64,000 bases of DNA from Achromobacter pestifer (GTDB taxonomy: Bacteria > Pseudomonadota > Gammaproteobacteria > Burkholderiales > Burkholderiaceae_B), in contig NZ_CADIJX010000001.1 of the NCBI RefSeq assembly GCF_902859625.1, positions 310,001 through 374,000 of the forward strand, read 5' to 3'. The position numbers and the translations under genes were made by a program. Shown in pieces: positions 30,228 to 37,834 of the stretch (positions are counted from its first letter, which is position 1; each line of letters begins with the position of its first letter). The notes beneath the pieces are model-generated. The model was not told where the DNA came from. It was given only the letters and a program-made list of their open reading frames with translations, and made no database searches.

Positions 30228-31036
30228 GCCAACCCGACGTGTCGCAGGCGGTGCCTGGCCGGCCCAGCCCCGTCCGCTACGACTCCGGCCGCCTCAGCCC
30301 GGGCGTGACCCCCGCCAACAGCAATACCCGCATTTCGGCTGCCACCTTGCCGCGCCAGACCCAGGCACCCGTGCCCGCCGCGGGCAACAATCTGGGCTTG
30401 AATTCCGATCGTCTGCGCCAAGCAATGGTGCAACGCCTGCGTACCCAGGGTGTCAGCGACGAGCGCGTACTGAACGCCATGTCGGCCGTGCCACGCCATC
30501 TTTTCGTGGATGAGGCGTTGGCCAGCCGTGCCTATGAGGACGCGGCGTTGCCCATCGGCCATTCGCAAACCATTTCGCAGCCTTGGGTGGTGGCGCGCAT
30601 GATCGCCGCCGTGTGCGAAGACCGCACGCCGACCCGCGTGCTGGAAGTGGGCGCGGGTTGTGGCTATCAGGCAGCAGTCCTTGCGCAGTTCGTGCGCGAG
30701 GTCCATTCAATCGAACGCATCCGCGGACTCTACGATCTGGCGCGCGTGCATCTGCGCGCCTTGCGGCTGACCACGCGGATCCGGCTGATCTATGGCGATG
30801 GCACCCTGGGCCTGCCCGGCGTGGCCCCGTTCGATGCTATCGTTGTGGCTGCCGCTGGCCTGGCCATTCCGCAAGCGCTGCTTACGCAGCTTGCGCCGGG
30901 TGGCCGCCTGATTGCCCCCGAAGGGGGCTCGAACCAGCGCCTGGTGCTGATCGAACGCACAGGTGCCGCCAGCTGGAAACGTACTGAATTAGAGGCCGTG
31001 CGCTTTGTGCCGCTACGCGCCGGAATACAATCTTGA
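30212..31036 (+). CDS. pcm: Protein-L-isoaspartate O-methyltransferase with N-terminal extension
   Basis: Pcm repairs isoaspartyl residues by SAM-dependent methylation. The methyltransferase core begins near residue 62 ([16 protein letters not shown]), with the family segment [18 protein letters not shown] and the SAM motif [16 protein letters not shown]. The first 60 residues are basic and rich in Pro, Ser and Thr ([16 protein letters not shown]), and are absent from typical enzymes of about 210 residues. The ATG at 30212 overlaps surE by 16 bp. The next in-frame ATG (MVQRL, about residue 72) would cut into the core, so the extension is probably real. Confidence 0.94.
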   Translation: MRKRVSQPDVSQAVPGRPSPVRYDSGRLSPGVTPANSNTRISAATLPRQTQAPVPAAGNNLGLNSDRLRQAMVQRLRTQGVSDERVLNAMSAVPRHLFVDEALASRAYEDAALPIGHSQTISQPWVVARMIAAVCEDRTPTRVLEVGAGCGYQAAVLAQFVREVHSIERIRGLYDLARVHLRALRLTTRIRLIYGDGTLGLPGVAPFDAIVVAAAGLAIPQALLTQLAPGGRLIAPEGGSNQRLVLIERTGAASWKRTELEAVRFVPLRAGIQS

Positions 31037-31053
31037 GCAAACAGGAGAAACGT

Positions 31054-31914
31054 ATGCTCAACGGGCAGTCGCAACTGACCGATATGACTATGGGCGCGTC
31101 CATGACGCGCCTGCGCCGCCCGCTCTTCATCGCGGGGGCACTCAGCCTGGCCATTTTGGCCGGCTGCGCATCGAAAGGTACTCGTGCCCCGGTGGTCGAC
31201 ATGACCGGCGGGCAACCCGCGCCGTCGGCTCAGCCCGGCGGCAGCTATGTGGTCAAGCCGGGCGACACGCTCTACAAGATCGCTCGTGCCAACAATGTGG
31301 ATATCGAAAGCGTCAAACGCTGGAACAACCTCAGCGACCCTAACCAGATCTCGGTCGGCCAGGTGCTGAAGATGTCGGGCGGGTCGGGTGGTGGCGCGCA
31401 AACCGCGCCCATCGCCAGCGCCAAGCCGCAGCCGCGGCCGCTGGATCAGCCCGACGCCCCGGTCGCGTCGCTGCCTCCGCCTGACAGTTCCGCCACGCCG
31501 GCGCCCGCGCCGGCTGAGGTCAAGCCCACACCACGCGCGGCGGATGCCAGCGTGATCAACTGGGCCTGGCCTGCCAATGGCTCCATCGTGCAGACCTTCA
31601 ACGCCAGCAGCAAGGGCATTGACATCTCCGGCGCGCTGGGCGACCCGATCACTGCAGCGGCGGATGGCTTGGTCAAGTACAGCGGCAACGGGGTGCGCGG
31701 TCTGGGCAACCTGATCATCGTTGAACACCAGAACGGTTTCATCACGGCGTACGCGCACAATCGCGCGCTGCTGGTGAAGACGGGGCAGAACGTCAAGCGC
31801 GGCGCCAAGATCGCCGAGCTCGGCCAGACTGACACCACGTCGCCGCGTCTGCATTTCGAGATCCGTCGCCAAGGCACGCCGGTCGACCCGATGCAGTACC
31901 TGCCCGCCAAATGA
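31054..31914 (+). CDS. nlpD: NlpD-like lipoprotein, LysM plus degenerate M23 domain
   Basis: NlpD is an outer-membrane lipoprotein that activates the amidase AmiC during cell separation. The lipobox LAGC places the acylated Cys at residue 38. A LysM domain follows (SYVVKPGDTLYKIARANNVDIESVKRWN, about 62-108), then a Pro-rich linker and a LytM/M23 domain from about 165. Zinc ligands are partly missing: the first His is replaced in SKGIDISG, and the final H-x-H is RLHFEI. This is exactly the degeneracy expected of NlpD, so it should not cut peptidoglycan itself. AGGAG lies before the ATG at 31054. The stop overlaps the exonuclease gene. Confidence 0.95.
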   Translation: MLNGQSQLTDMTMGASMTRLRRPLFIAGALSLAILAGCASKGTRAPVVDMTGGQPAPSAQPGGSYVVKPGDTLYKIARANNVDIESVKRWNNLSDPNQISVGQVLKMSGGSGGGAQTAPIASAKPQPRPLDQPDAPVASLPPPDSSATPAPAPAEVKPTPRAADASVINWAWPANGSIVQTFNASSKGIDISGALGDPITAAADGLVKYSGNGVRGLGNLIIVEHQNGFITAYAHNRALLVKTGQNVKRGAKIAELGQTDTTSPRLHFEIRRQGTPVDPMQYLPAK

Positions 31915-32690
31915 CGCCAACCCTGGTATTCGACCTTGAAACCATCCCCGATGCCGATGGGCTGCGCAAGCTCAACGGCTGGGGTGCCGATGTCCCGGAC
32001 CAGGAAGTCGTCGAACGCGCGCTGACCGCGCGCCGTGAAGCCGTCGGCCACGACTTCCTGCCGCTGCATCTGCACAAGGTCGCGGTGGTGGGATGCGTGT
32101 TCCGCGATGACCAGGGTTTCCGCGTCAAGACGCTAGGTCAGCCCGATGATCCCGAAGCCGCCTTGTTGGCGGGCTTTTTCAAGACCATCGAACGCTATAC
32201 GCCCAAGCTGGTGAGCTGGAACGGATCGGGTTTCGACCTGCCTGTCCTGCATTACCGCAGCCTGATTTGCGGCGTACCCGCGCCGCGCTATTGGGACATG
32301 GGCGAAGAAGATCGCGACTTCAAGTTCAACAACTACATCGCCCGCTATCACACGCGCCATCTTGACTTGATGGACGTGCTGGCCAAGTACAACGGCCGCG
32401 CCAATGCGCCGCTGGACGACCTGGCCAAGCTGTGCGGCTTTCCCGGCAAGCTCGGGATGGACGGCAGCAAGGTCTGGGAGGCCTGGAGCACGGGTCGCGC
32501 CGACGAAGTGCGCGCCTATTGCGAAACCGACGTCGTCAACACCTGGCTGGTGTATTGCCGCTTCCGCTTCTTGCGGGGCGAACTGGACCGCACCGGCTAT
32601 GACGCTGAAGTCGCTCTGGTGCGCGACACGCTGGCCGCCAGCGACGCGCCGCACTGGAAGGAATACATGGCGGCCTGGGACGCGGTCTGA
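31911..32690 (+). CDS. Predicted 3'-5' exonuclease (DnaQ/PolB-exo-like)
   Basis: This DEDD-type exonuclease domain protein has 259 residues (the PolB-like predicted exonuclease group). Acidic motifs are visible: Exo I FDLETIPD (Asp8, Glu10), Exo II SWNGSGFDLPVLHYR, and Exo III RAYCETDVVNTWLVYCRF. The ATG overlaps the nlpD stop by four bases (ATGA), so it is translationally coupled to nlpD and occupies the place where rpoS often follows. A terminator-like hairpin follows. Its role in DNA or RNA processing is not established. Confidence 0.92.
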   Translation: MTPTLVFDLETIPDADGLRKLNGWGADVPDQEVVERALTARREAVGHDFLPLHLHKVAVVGCVFRDDQGFRVKTLGQPDDPEAALLAGFFKTIERYTPKLVSWNGSGFDLPVLHYRSLICGVPAPRYWDMGEEDRDFKFNNYIARYHTRHLDLMDVLAKYNGRANAPLDDLAKLCGFPGKLGMDGSKVWEAWSTGRADEVRAYCETDVVNTWLVYCRFRFLRGELDRTGYDAEVALVRDTLAASDAPHWKEYMAAWDAV

Positions 32691-32720
32691 CGCGCCACCC
32701 AGGACAGGCATGGACAAAGC

Positions 32721-32742
32721 ACGGGACCCACACGGGTCCCGT
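32721..32742 (+). terminator. Terminator-like hairpin after the exonuclease gene
   Basis: ACGGGACCC (32721-32729) pairs perfectly with GGGTCCCGT (32734-32742) around ACAC, followed by a short pyrimidine tail. It closes the surE-pcm-nlpD-exonuclease operon. Confidence 0.7.
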
Positions 32743-32855
32743 CTTCACGTCTGGAGCACGCAATCGACTGAAACATGGACAGCGGGGACGAAACCCGGTT
32801 GAAACGGGGCCGAACGCACAATGGTCTCGCTTTCTTCACTTTCAGGAGACACAAC

Positions 32856-33479
32856 ATGTCCCGATTCGCTATTCGCTCCAATTTGGCCGCTCTTGCATTT
32901 GTCGCCGCGACGGGCGGTCTGGTGGCCGGTACCGTCATGGCTGCGCCGCCCCCTCCCGCTGATGGTGGCCCGGCCGCCATGCACCACGGCCAACGTGGCG
33001 AGTTCCACAAGGGCATGCGCGATGGCTTGTTCATCCCTGGCATCGGCCCCGTGTCCAAGGCGCAAGTCGATCAGCTGAAACTCGACGACAAGCAGCAAGC
33101 CCTGTTCAAGACCGCGCAGGACGGCCAGCGCAGCCTGCACGAAGCCATGCGCGCCTCTGGTGGCAAGCGCCATGAGCTGCTGAAGGCTCAGTTGGACAGC
33201 GGCAAGCTCGATCCCCGCGCCCTGATGGCCCAGTCGGACCAGACGCGCGACCAGTTCCGTACGCAGGCCCAGCAGGTGCGTGACCAATGGTTGGCCGTTT
33301 GGGACAGCATGAACGATACCCAGCGTGGTCAAGTCACCAAGCTGGTCAAGGATCGCGAAGCCAAGATGCAGGAACGCCACGCCAAGATGGAAGGCCGCCA
33401 CGGTGGCAAGGGCCGCGGCGCCATGCCTCCGCCTCCGGCTGGCGACGTTCCCCCGCCGCCCGCACCGCAGGCCAACTAA
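32856..33479 (+). CDS. Periplasmic Spy/CpxP-like (LTXXQ) protein
   Basis: This 207-residue exported protein has a signal peptide ending near VMAA (residue 29) and is followed by a mostly alpha-helical, charged domain. Degenerate LTXXQ-like motifs (LDDKQQALFK and MNDTQRGQVTKLV) place it with Spy/CpxP-type periplasmic chaperone or stress proteins. The C-terminus is basic, His/Lys-rich, and then Pro-rich (PPPPAGDVPPPPAP). AGGAG lies before the ATG at 32856. Three GAAAC copies occur upstream (32770, 32790, 32801); their meaning is unclear. It is monocistronic with a strong terminator. Confidence 0.85.
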   Translation: MSRFAIRSNLAALAFVAATGGLVAGTVMAAPPPPADGGPAAMHHGQRGEFHKGMRDGLFIPGIGPVSKAQVDQLKLDDKQQALFKTAQDGQRSLHEAMRASGGKRHELLKAQLDSGKLDPRALMAQSDQTRDQFRTQAQQVRDQWLAVWDSMNDTQRGQVTKLVKDREAKMQERHAKMEGRHGGKGRGAMPPPPAGDVPPPPAPQAN

Positions 33480-33529
33480 GCCGGCAGTGGCCACGGCGCC
33501 GGCTGGCACCGTGGCTTGACGCTAGACCC

Positions 33530-33564
33530 ACCCCGGACGCGCACATGCGCGGGCCGGGGTTTTT
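33530..33564 (+). terminator. Terminator of the Spy-like gene
   Basis: ACCCCGG (33530-33536) pairs with CCGGGGT (33554-33560), with an inner GCGC-ACAT-GCGC helix, followed by five T. Confidence 0.85.
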
Positions 33565-33683
33565 CGTCGTGCGTCGCGGCGAGTGCCGCGGGACGCGAGG
33601 GCGCTCCGCGCGGCTGCCGCATGACCCAGTTTGGCGCAAATTCCCCACTTTGAAGCAGAGGCGGCAAGCCGCGGCAGTGTTCC

Positions 33684-33700
33684 TGCACGCTTGTGGTGCG
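33684..33700. promoter_or_regulatory. NtrC-like enhancer site
   Basis: TGCACG-CTTGT-GGTGCG differs from the textbook NtrC dyad TGCACC-N5-GGTGCA at one position in each half. It is centred about 65-70 bp upstream of the sigma-54 promoter elements, a normal enhancer distance. Confidence 0.6.
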
Positions 33701-33751
33701 TTGCAACAGTGATTCAACGGCCAGACAGCCGTTTGTCACCGGGATGAAACC

Positions 33752-33767
33752 TGGCACGGACATTGCT
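33752..33767 (+). promoter_or_regulatory. Sigma-54 (RpoN) -24/-12 promoter
   Basis: TGGCACG-GACA-TTGCT matches the RpoN consensus (TGGCACG, four bases, TTGCW) at every defined position. GG (33753-33754) and GC (33765-33766) have the obligatory 10-bp spacing. Transcription would start near 33778, about 90 nt before the TorF-family ATG. Confidence 0.85.
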
Positions 33768-33867
33768 TAATGGAAAGGGAGCCGGTAACCAATCGCAGCA
33801 AAACCGGTCTGATGGATGCGCCACTGGCCGTCCTCCTCCTCGTTAAATCCGATCAGGACTCCGCACC

Positions 33868-34620
33868 ATGAAGAAGACGTTGCTAGCCTTGCCTTTTGCG
33901 CTTGCCGCTTGTTTCGCCTCGACGGCTCAGGCCGAACCCACCGATCTCGGGGGCGGTTTTTCTCTTAGCGGTAACGCCACCATTGCCAGCGACTACCGCT
34001 TCCGCGGCTATTCGCAGACCGACTTTCGGCCTGCGGTGCAGGTGGGTATCGACCTGACCCACAGCTCTGGCTTCTATCTGGGCAACTGGAACTCCAACGT
34101 GTCCGACTTCGTGTTCACCGACGGCAACCTGGAAATGGATTTCTACGGCGGCTGGAAGGGTGACGTCGGCGGCGGCTTCACGCTGGATGCCGGTGTGCTG
34201 CATTACTACTACCCGGGCTCCAGCTCCCCCAAGGGCGGCAACTACAACAACACCGACCTTTACCTGGGCGCGTCTTACGGCAACTACTCGTTGAAGTACT
34301 CCTACACGCCTAGCGACTTCTTCAGCACGCCGGACAGCAAAGGCACCTGGTATCTGGACGGCACGGCCACGTTCGATCTGGGCGATGGCTGGGGCTTGCT
34401 GGGCCACCTGGGCTATCAGAAGTTGAAGAACCAATCGAACATGGACGGCGATTCGATTGGCCATTACGTCGACTACAAGGTCGGCGTGACCAAGGATTTG
34501 AAGGGTTGGGTGCTGGGCCTGGCGGCGGTGGGCGCTACCAAGGACAACTGGCTGCCCACCAAATATGGCCATCCGTCGGGCCGTCTGGGCGCGGTGTTCT
34601 CGGTCTCGCGTTCGTTCTAA
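33868..34620 (+). CDS. TorF-family putative outer-membrane porin
   Basis: Outer-membrane beta-barrel protein of 250 residues with a signal peptide cleaved near AQA-E (residue 23). The opening LSGNATIASDYRFRGYSQTDFRPAVQVGIDL is typical of this family. Alternating amphipathic, Tyr/Gly-rich strands continue to a C-terminal Phe, the outer-membrane insertion signal. From memory, genes of this family often lie directly upstream of glnK-amtB in betaproteobacteria and are linked to nitrogen starvation. Here glnK-amtB are absent, but a consensus sigma-54 promoter and an NtrC-like site are present, which independently supports nitrogen control. A terminator follows, so it is monocistronic. The permeating solute is unknown. 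Confidence 0.9.
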   Translation: MKKTLLALPFALAACFASTAQAEPTDLGGGFSLSGNATIASDYRFRGYSQTDFRPAVQVGIDLTHSSGFYLGNWNSNVSDFVFTDGNLEMDFYGGWKGDVGGGFTLDAGVLHYYYPGSSSPKGGNYNNTDLYLGASYGNYSLKYSYTPSDFFSTPDSKGTWYLDGTATFDLGDGWGLLGHLGYQKLKNQSNMDGDSIGHYVDYKVGVTKDLKGWVLGLAAVGATKDNWLPTKYGHPSGRLGAVFSVSRSF

Positions 34621-34661
34621 ATGCAATCCGTGGCGGCGCCTTGAACGGCGTCGACCTTTGG

Positions 34662-34716
34662 GGGGCTTGATGGAGACTGCCTTTAACCGGGCAGCCTCCG
34701 GCAAGCCCCTTTTTTT
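34662..34716 (+). terminator. Terminator of the TorF-family gene
   Basis: GGGGCTTG (34662-34669) pairs with CAAGCCCC (34702-34709), with an inner GGAG/CTGCC helix, followed by seven T (34710-34716). Confidence 0.9.
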
Positions 34717-34749
34717 ATGCCTGGTCAGACGCCTGCCGGGTCGGACGCA

Positions 34750-35625
34750 TCAGTCGGGCTTGATGGCTTGCCGGGTCGTGCGGTGTTCCCGATAGGCGGC
34801 GGCCAAGGTCAACAAGGCTTCGCGGGTGCGCCGGTCGGACAGCGTGGAATGCAGCATGATGCGCGAAGGCGGCAACGGCGGAAGTCCGAATCGTTGGCTG
34901 ACTTCGATGCTGTCGGGCGGCGCCAGCCGGCAGGACAGGGCGCCCACGGCCAGGCCGGCAGAGACAGCGGCCGTGACGGCGTGGCTGCTGCCGACAAATA
35001 CTTCGGTCCAGGCAATGTTCGCTCGGTCCAGCGCTTGCGCCGCGATGTCGCGGACATGGCAGCACGGGGCCAAGGCGGCGAGCCTGAGCGGTTCGCCGGG
35101 GCGGTGCTCAAAGCCGGGAGCGGCAAACCAGCCGAAGTGTTCAGGGCCCAGGTCTTCGCCATCGCCCCGGCCATCTTCCAGCCGCACAATGACCGCGTCC
35201 AGCGCGGCGCAGTCGAATGCTTCCAGTAGTTGGCGGGAATCATCCATGTGGACTTCGATCGTCAGCGCGGGGTCTCTTTCATTCAGGCGCGCAAGCAACG
35301 TCGGCACTTCCGGGCCGGCGACGTGCATGGCGATGCCCAGCCTGAATTGGCGGCGCTCGGCCGACAGGGCAGCAATGGCACGATGGTGCGCCGCCAGGAA
35401 CTCCCGGGCGGGCTCGACGAACAGGGCGCCATGCGCCGACAGCCGCACCAGACGCGGGGTACGTTCAATCAGTTGATGGCCCAGCCGTGCTTCCAGGCGT
35501 TTTAGCTTGACGCTGATGGCGCCTTGGGTCGACCCCAGGATATTGGCCGCTTTGGTGAAGCTCTGAACATCCGCGATGGTCACAAAAGCCAGAACGGCAT
35601 CCACATCCAGATTGGGGCTGCTCAT
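34750..35625 (-). CDS. LysR-family transcriptional regulator
   Basis: DNA-binding regulator of 291 residues. The N-terminal winged helix-turn-helix spans about residues 9-66 (SFTKAANILGSTQGAISVKLKRLEARLG), followed by the LysR substrate-binding domain. It is divergent from an EmrB/QacA-type efflux gene with 130 bp between, containing a 16-bp dyad. Such pairs normally mean that this protein controls the efflux gene. The effector is unknown. Confidence 0.93.
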   Translation of the reverse strand: MSSPNLDVDAVLAFVTIADVQSFTKAANILGSTQGAISVKLKRLEARLGHQLIERTPRLVRLSAHGALFVEPAREFLAAHHRAIAALSAERRQFRLGIAMHVAGPEVPTLLARLNERDPALTIEVHMDDSRQLLEAFDCAALDAVIVRLEDGRGDGEDLGPEHFGWFAAPGFEHRPGEPLRLAALAPCCHVRDIAAQALDRANIAWTEVFVGSSHAVTAAVSAGLAVGALSCRLAPPDSIEVSQRFGLPPLPPSRIMLHSTLSDRRTREALLTLAAAYREHRTTRQAIKPD

Positions 35626-35664
35626 GATCTATCCAAAATTGCTATTACTGAAATACCCAAGCAT

Positions 35665-35680
35665 ATCATTGTGAAATGAT
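35665..35680. promoter_or_regulatory. Dyad ATCATT-GTGA-AATGAT between LysR and efflux genes
   Basis: A perfect 6-bp inverted repeat with a 4-bp centre lies in the AT-rich divergent region and is a likely operator for the adjacent LysR protein. Confidence 0.45.
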
Positions 35681-35755
35681 GGCGCCTTTCTTACGATGCG
35701 GCATGCGCTAGAACCGTTGAGCGGAATGCGTTAACCGTTGTTGGGAAGCTTGTTC

Positions 35756-37321
35756 ATGAATGCGATGCATCAACGCCGAGGCAGGCTCGCCTTGGCCGCT
35801 ATTTGCTTGTCCGCCCTGATGTTGGGGCTTGAAATATCCAGCGTGCCGCCGATCCTGGCCGCCATCGAGCAAGTGATGGGCGCGAGTTTCCGACAACTGC
35901 AATGGGTGATGGCGGCCTACACCATCGCCATGACGACGATCCTGATGGCGACGGGAACCCTGGCCGACCGCTATGGCCGCAAACGAGTCTTCACGATTGG
36001 CATCGTGGCGTTCGGAGTGACCTCGCTGATCTGCGGGTTGACGCTGAGTATCCAGGTATTGATCGTCGCGCGGTTCTTGCAAGGGCTAAGCGCCGCCATC
36101 ATGTTGATCTGCCAGGTGGCGATTCTATCCAGTCAGTTCCGCGATGGGCGCGAGCGTGGCGCGGCGTTCGCGTGGTGGGGCAGCATCTTCGGCATCGGGC
36201 TGGGGTTTGGACCGATCGTTGGCGGCGCGATTCTTGCGCTGGCCAGTTGGGAATGGGTTTTCCTGATCCATGTGCTGTTCGCGGCCATCACGTTGTGGCT
36301 CAGCCATCTAGGGGTCGAAGAATCGCGGGATCCGCACGCGCAGCGCCTGGATATCGCAGGCATCCTGACCCTGTCGGTAGCGGTGTTTTGCCTGGTGCTG
36401 TTTGTCACGCAAGGACCGGTGCTGGGATTCACCAGCCCGGCCGCGCTGGGAATCATCGGTCTGTCGGTGGCCAGTTTTGTCGGATTTGTGATCGCCGAGA
36501 AAATGCATGTCCGGCCCATGATCGATTTTTCGGTATTCAAGGTTCGCAACTTCTCCGGCGCGTTGCTGGGGTCGATGGGCATGAATTTCAGTTTCTGGCC
36601 GTTCATCATCTATCTACCCATCTACTTTCACGTGGGGCTCGGCTACGGCAGCGTGCAGACGGGGTTTGCGTTGTTGGCTTACACGTTGCCCACTCTATTC
36701 ATGCCGTCGCTGGCCGAACGCCTGTCGCTGCGATTTCATCCGGGGTTTGTCATTCCGGCTGGTGTATCGATCATCGGCGTGGGCTTTGTGCTGATGCATT
36801 TGGGCACGCTGTTCCCGCAATCGGGTTGGCTTGTCCTGCCGGGCTGTGTGGTGGCAGGTGTCGGTCTGGGGCTGACCAACACGCCCGTTGCCAACACCAT
36901 TACGGCCTCGATTGCGCGCGAGCGGGTGGGGATGGCGTCGGGCGCGGACATGAGCGCAAGAATGATCTCGTTGGCATTCAGTATTGCAGTCATGGGTTTT
37001 GTGCTGGTCGAAGGCACAATCGCGTCTCTGGCGGCCGTCCTGAGTTCGGCGGATCATCCCGGATTGCGCGTGCTCGCCGAGCAAGTCGCGGCAGGGGACA
37101 TTCAGGTGCTGGATCAGTATGCGGGGTTGCTGTCGGTGTCTGAGAACCCAGCCGCCATGCTCCGCGACGCGCTGGTGGCTGGGTTCCGCTGGGTCATGGT
37201 CTATGGCGCTGCCAGCGCCTTCATCCTGGCCCTGATGAGTTGGCTGGTGTTCTCGCCCGCGCGGGCCCGCGCGGCGTCGGAAAAGGAAAAATCGCCTGTC
37301 GCGTTGCGCGAAACGCAATAA
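35756..37321 (+). CDS. DHA2-family (EmrB/QacA-like) MFS efflux transporter
   Basis: Inner-membrane proton-driven efflux transporter of 521 residues with about 14 hydrophobic segments, as in the DHA2 family. The MFS loop signature GTLADRYGRKRVFTIG and the antiporter motif region around GSIFGIGLGFGPIVGGAI are present. The ATG at 35756 is preceded by GGGAAG eight to nine bases upstream and is preferred to a TTG at 35738. There is no EmrA-type adaptor nearby, so it probably acts alone in the inner membrane. The divergent LysR gene is the likely regulator. Confidence 0.92.
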   Translation: MNAMHQRRGRLALAAICLSALMLGLEISSVPPILAAIEQVMGASFRQLQWVMAAYTIAMTTILMATGTLADRYGRKRVFTIGIVAFGVTSLICGLTLSIQVLIVARFLQGLSAAIMLICQVAILSSQFRDGRERGAAFAWWGSIFGIGLGFGPIVGGAILALASWEWVFLIHVLFAAITLWLSHLGVEESRDPHAQRLDIAGILTLSVAVFCLVLFVTQGPVLGFTSPAALGIIGLSVASFVGFVIAEKMHVRPMIDFSVFKVRNFSGALLGSMGMNFSFWPFIIYLPIYFHVGLGYGSVQTGFALLAYTLPTLFMPSLAERLSLRFHPGFVIPAGVSIIGVGFVLMHLGTLFPQSGWLVLPGCVVAGVGLGLTNTPVANTITASIARERVGMASGADMSARMISLAFSIAVMGFVLVEGTIASLAAVLSSADHPGLRVLAEQVAAGDIQVLDQYAGLLSVSENPAAMLRDALVAGFRWVMVYGAASAFILALMSWLVFSPARARAASEKEKSPVALRETQ

Positions 37322-37384
37322 TTGCCTCTAATGACCGCCGAGCCGTTGCTTTGACGGCGGGTTTTCCAAGGAGCTTTGAGCGCA

Positions 37385-37747
37385 GTGACTATTGACGCAG
37401 CGACTATTGATTTTGAAACAGCAATCAAGCCTTTTTCCTGGTCGGAATATGAAGGAAGCTATTCGCTTCTTCTTGTCCCGGGAGAATACAAGGCAGAAGT
37501 CTTTCGCCGCAGGCGTGAAGAAGGCTTTTTGGGTTCAGGCTACGACTGGGTCTCTTTGGCGCTGGTGTTTCTGAACGAAAAAATGCCAGAACTCTCCGAA
37601 CAGATCGATTTCGATCCGGAAGCGGACATGTTCTGCGCCTATTCTTCGGATAGTGAAGGCCTCAAGGCGTTCGCGCTGGCGTTCAAGGCGGCATGTGAAG
37701 ACAGAAAGCTGATTCAGGATCTGTTTTCCCGCGCAGAACTGGACTGA
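37385..37747 (+). CDS. Imm51-like immunity protein, no toxin partner
   Basis: Small acidic cytoplasmic protein of 120 residues. The central and C-terminal pattern (PGEYKAEVFRRRREEGFLGSGYDW, IDFDPEADMFCAYSSD, FKAACEDRKLIQDLFSRAEL) is what I recall for the Imm51 immunity family of polymorphic toxin systems. AAGGAG at 37368-37373 suits a GTG start at 37385 (11-nt spacing); a TTG at 37376 would be too close. Base composition is clearly less GC-rich than the neighbours, a sign of transfer. No toxin gene lies next to it: the flanks are an efflux gene and a LysR gene. Confidence 0.7.
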   Translation: MTIDAATIDFETAIKPFSWSEYEGSYSLLLVPGEYKAEVFRRRREEGFLGSGYDWVSLALVFLNEKMPELSEQIDFDPEADMFCAYSSDSEGLKAFALAFKAACEDRKLIQDLFSRAELD

Positions 37748-37834
37748 CAGAAAAATCATGAATCACCGCAAGATCCTGCTCGCCGCACCCGGGCCCCGGG
37801 GGCTGCCGGGTATTGGGATTGATGCGGTGACGCT

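Larger units (their letters stand above)
33480..33867 (+). promoter_or_regulatory. 388-bp regulatory gap upstream of the TorF-family gene
   Basis: The gap contains the terminator of the Spy-like gene (33530-33564), an NtrC-like site (33684-33700), a sigma-54 promoter (33752-33767) and about 90 nt of leader before the ATG at 33868. I see no coding sequence in it. Confidence 0.7.
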
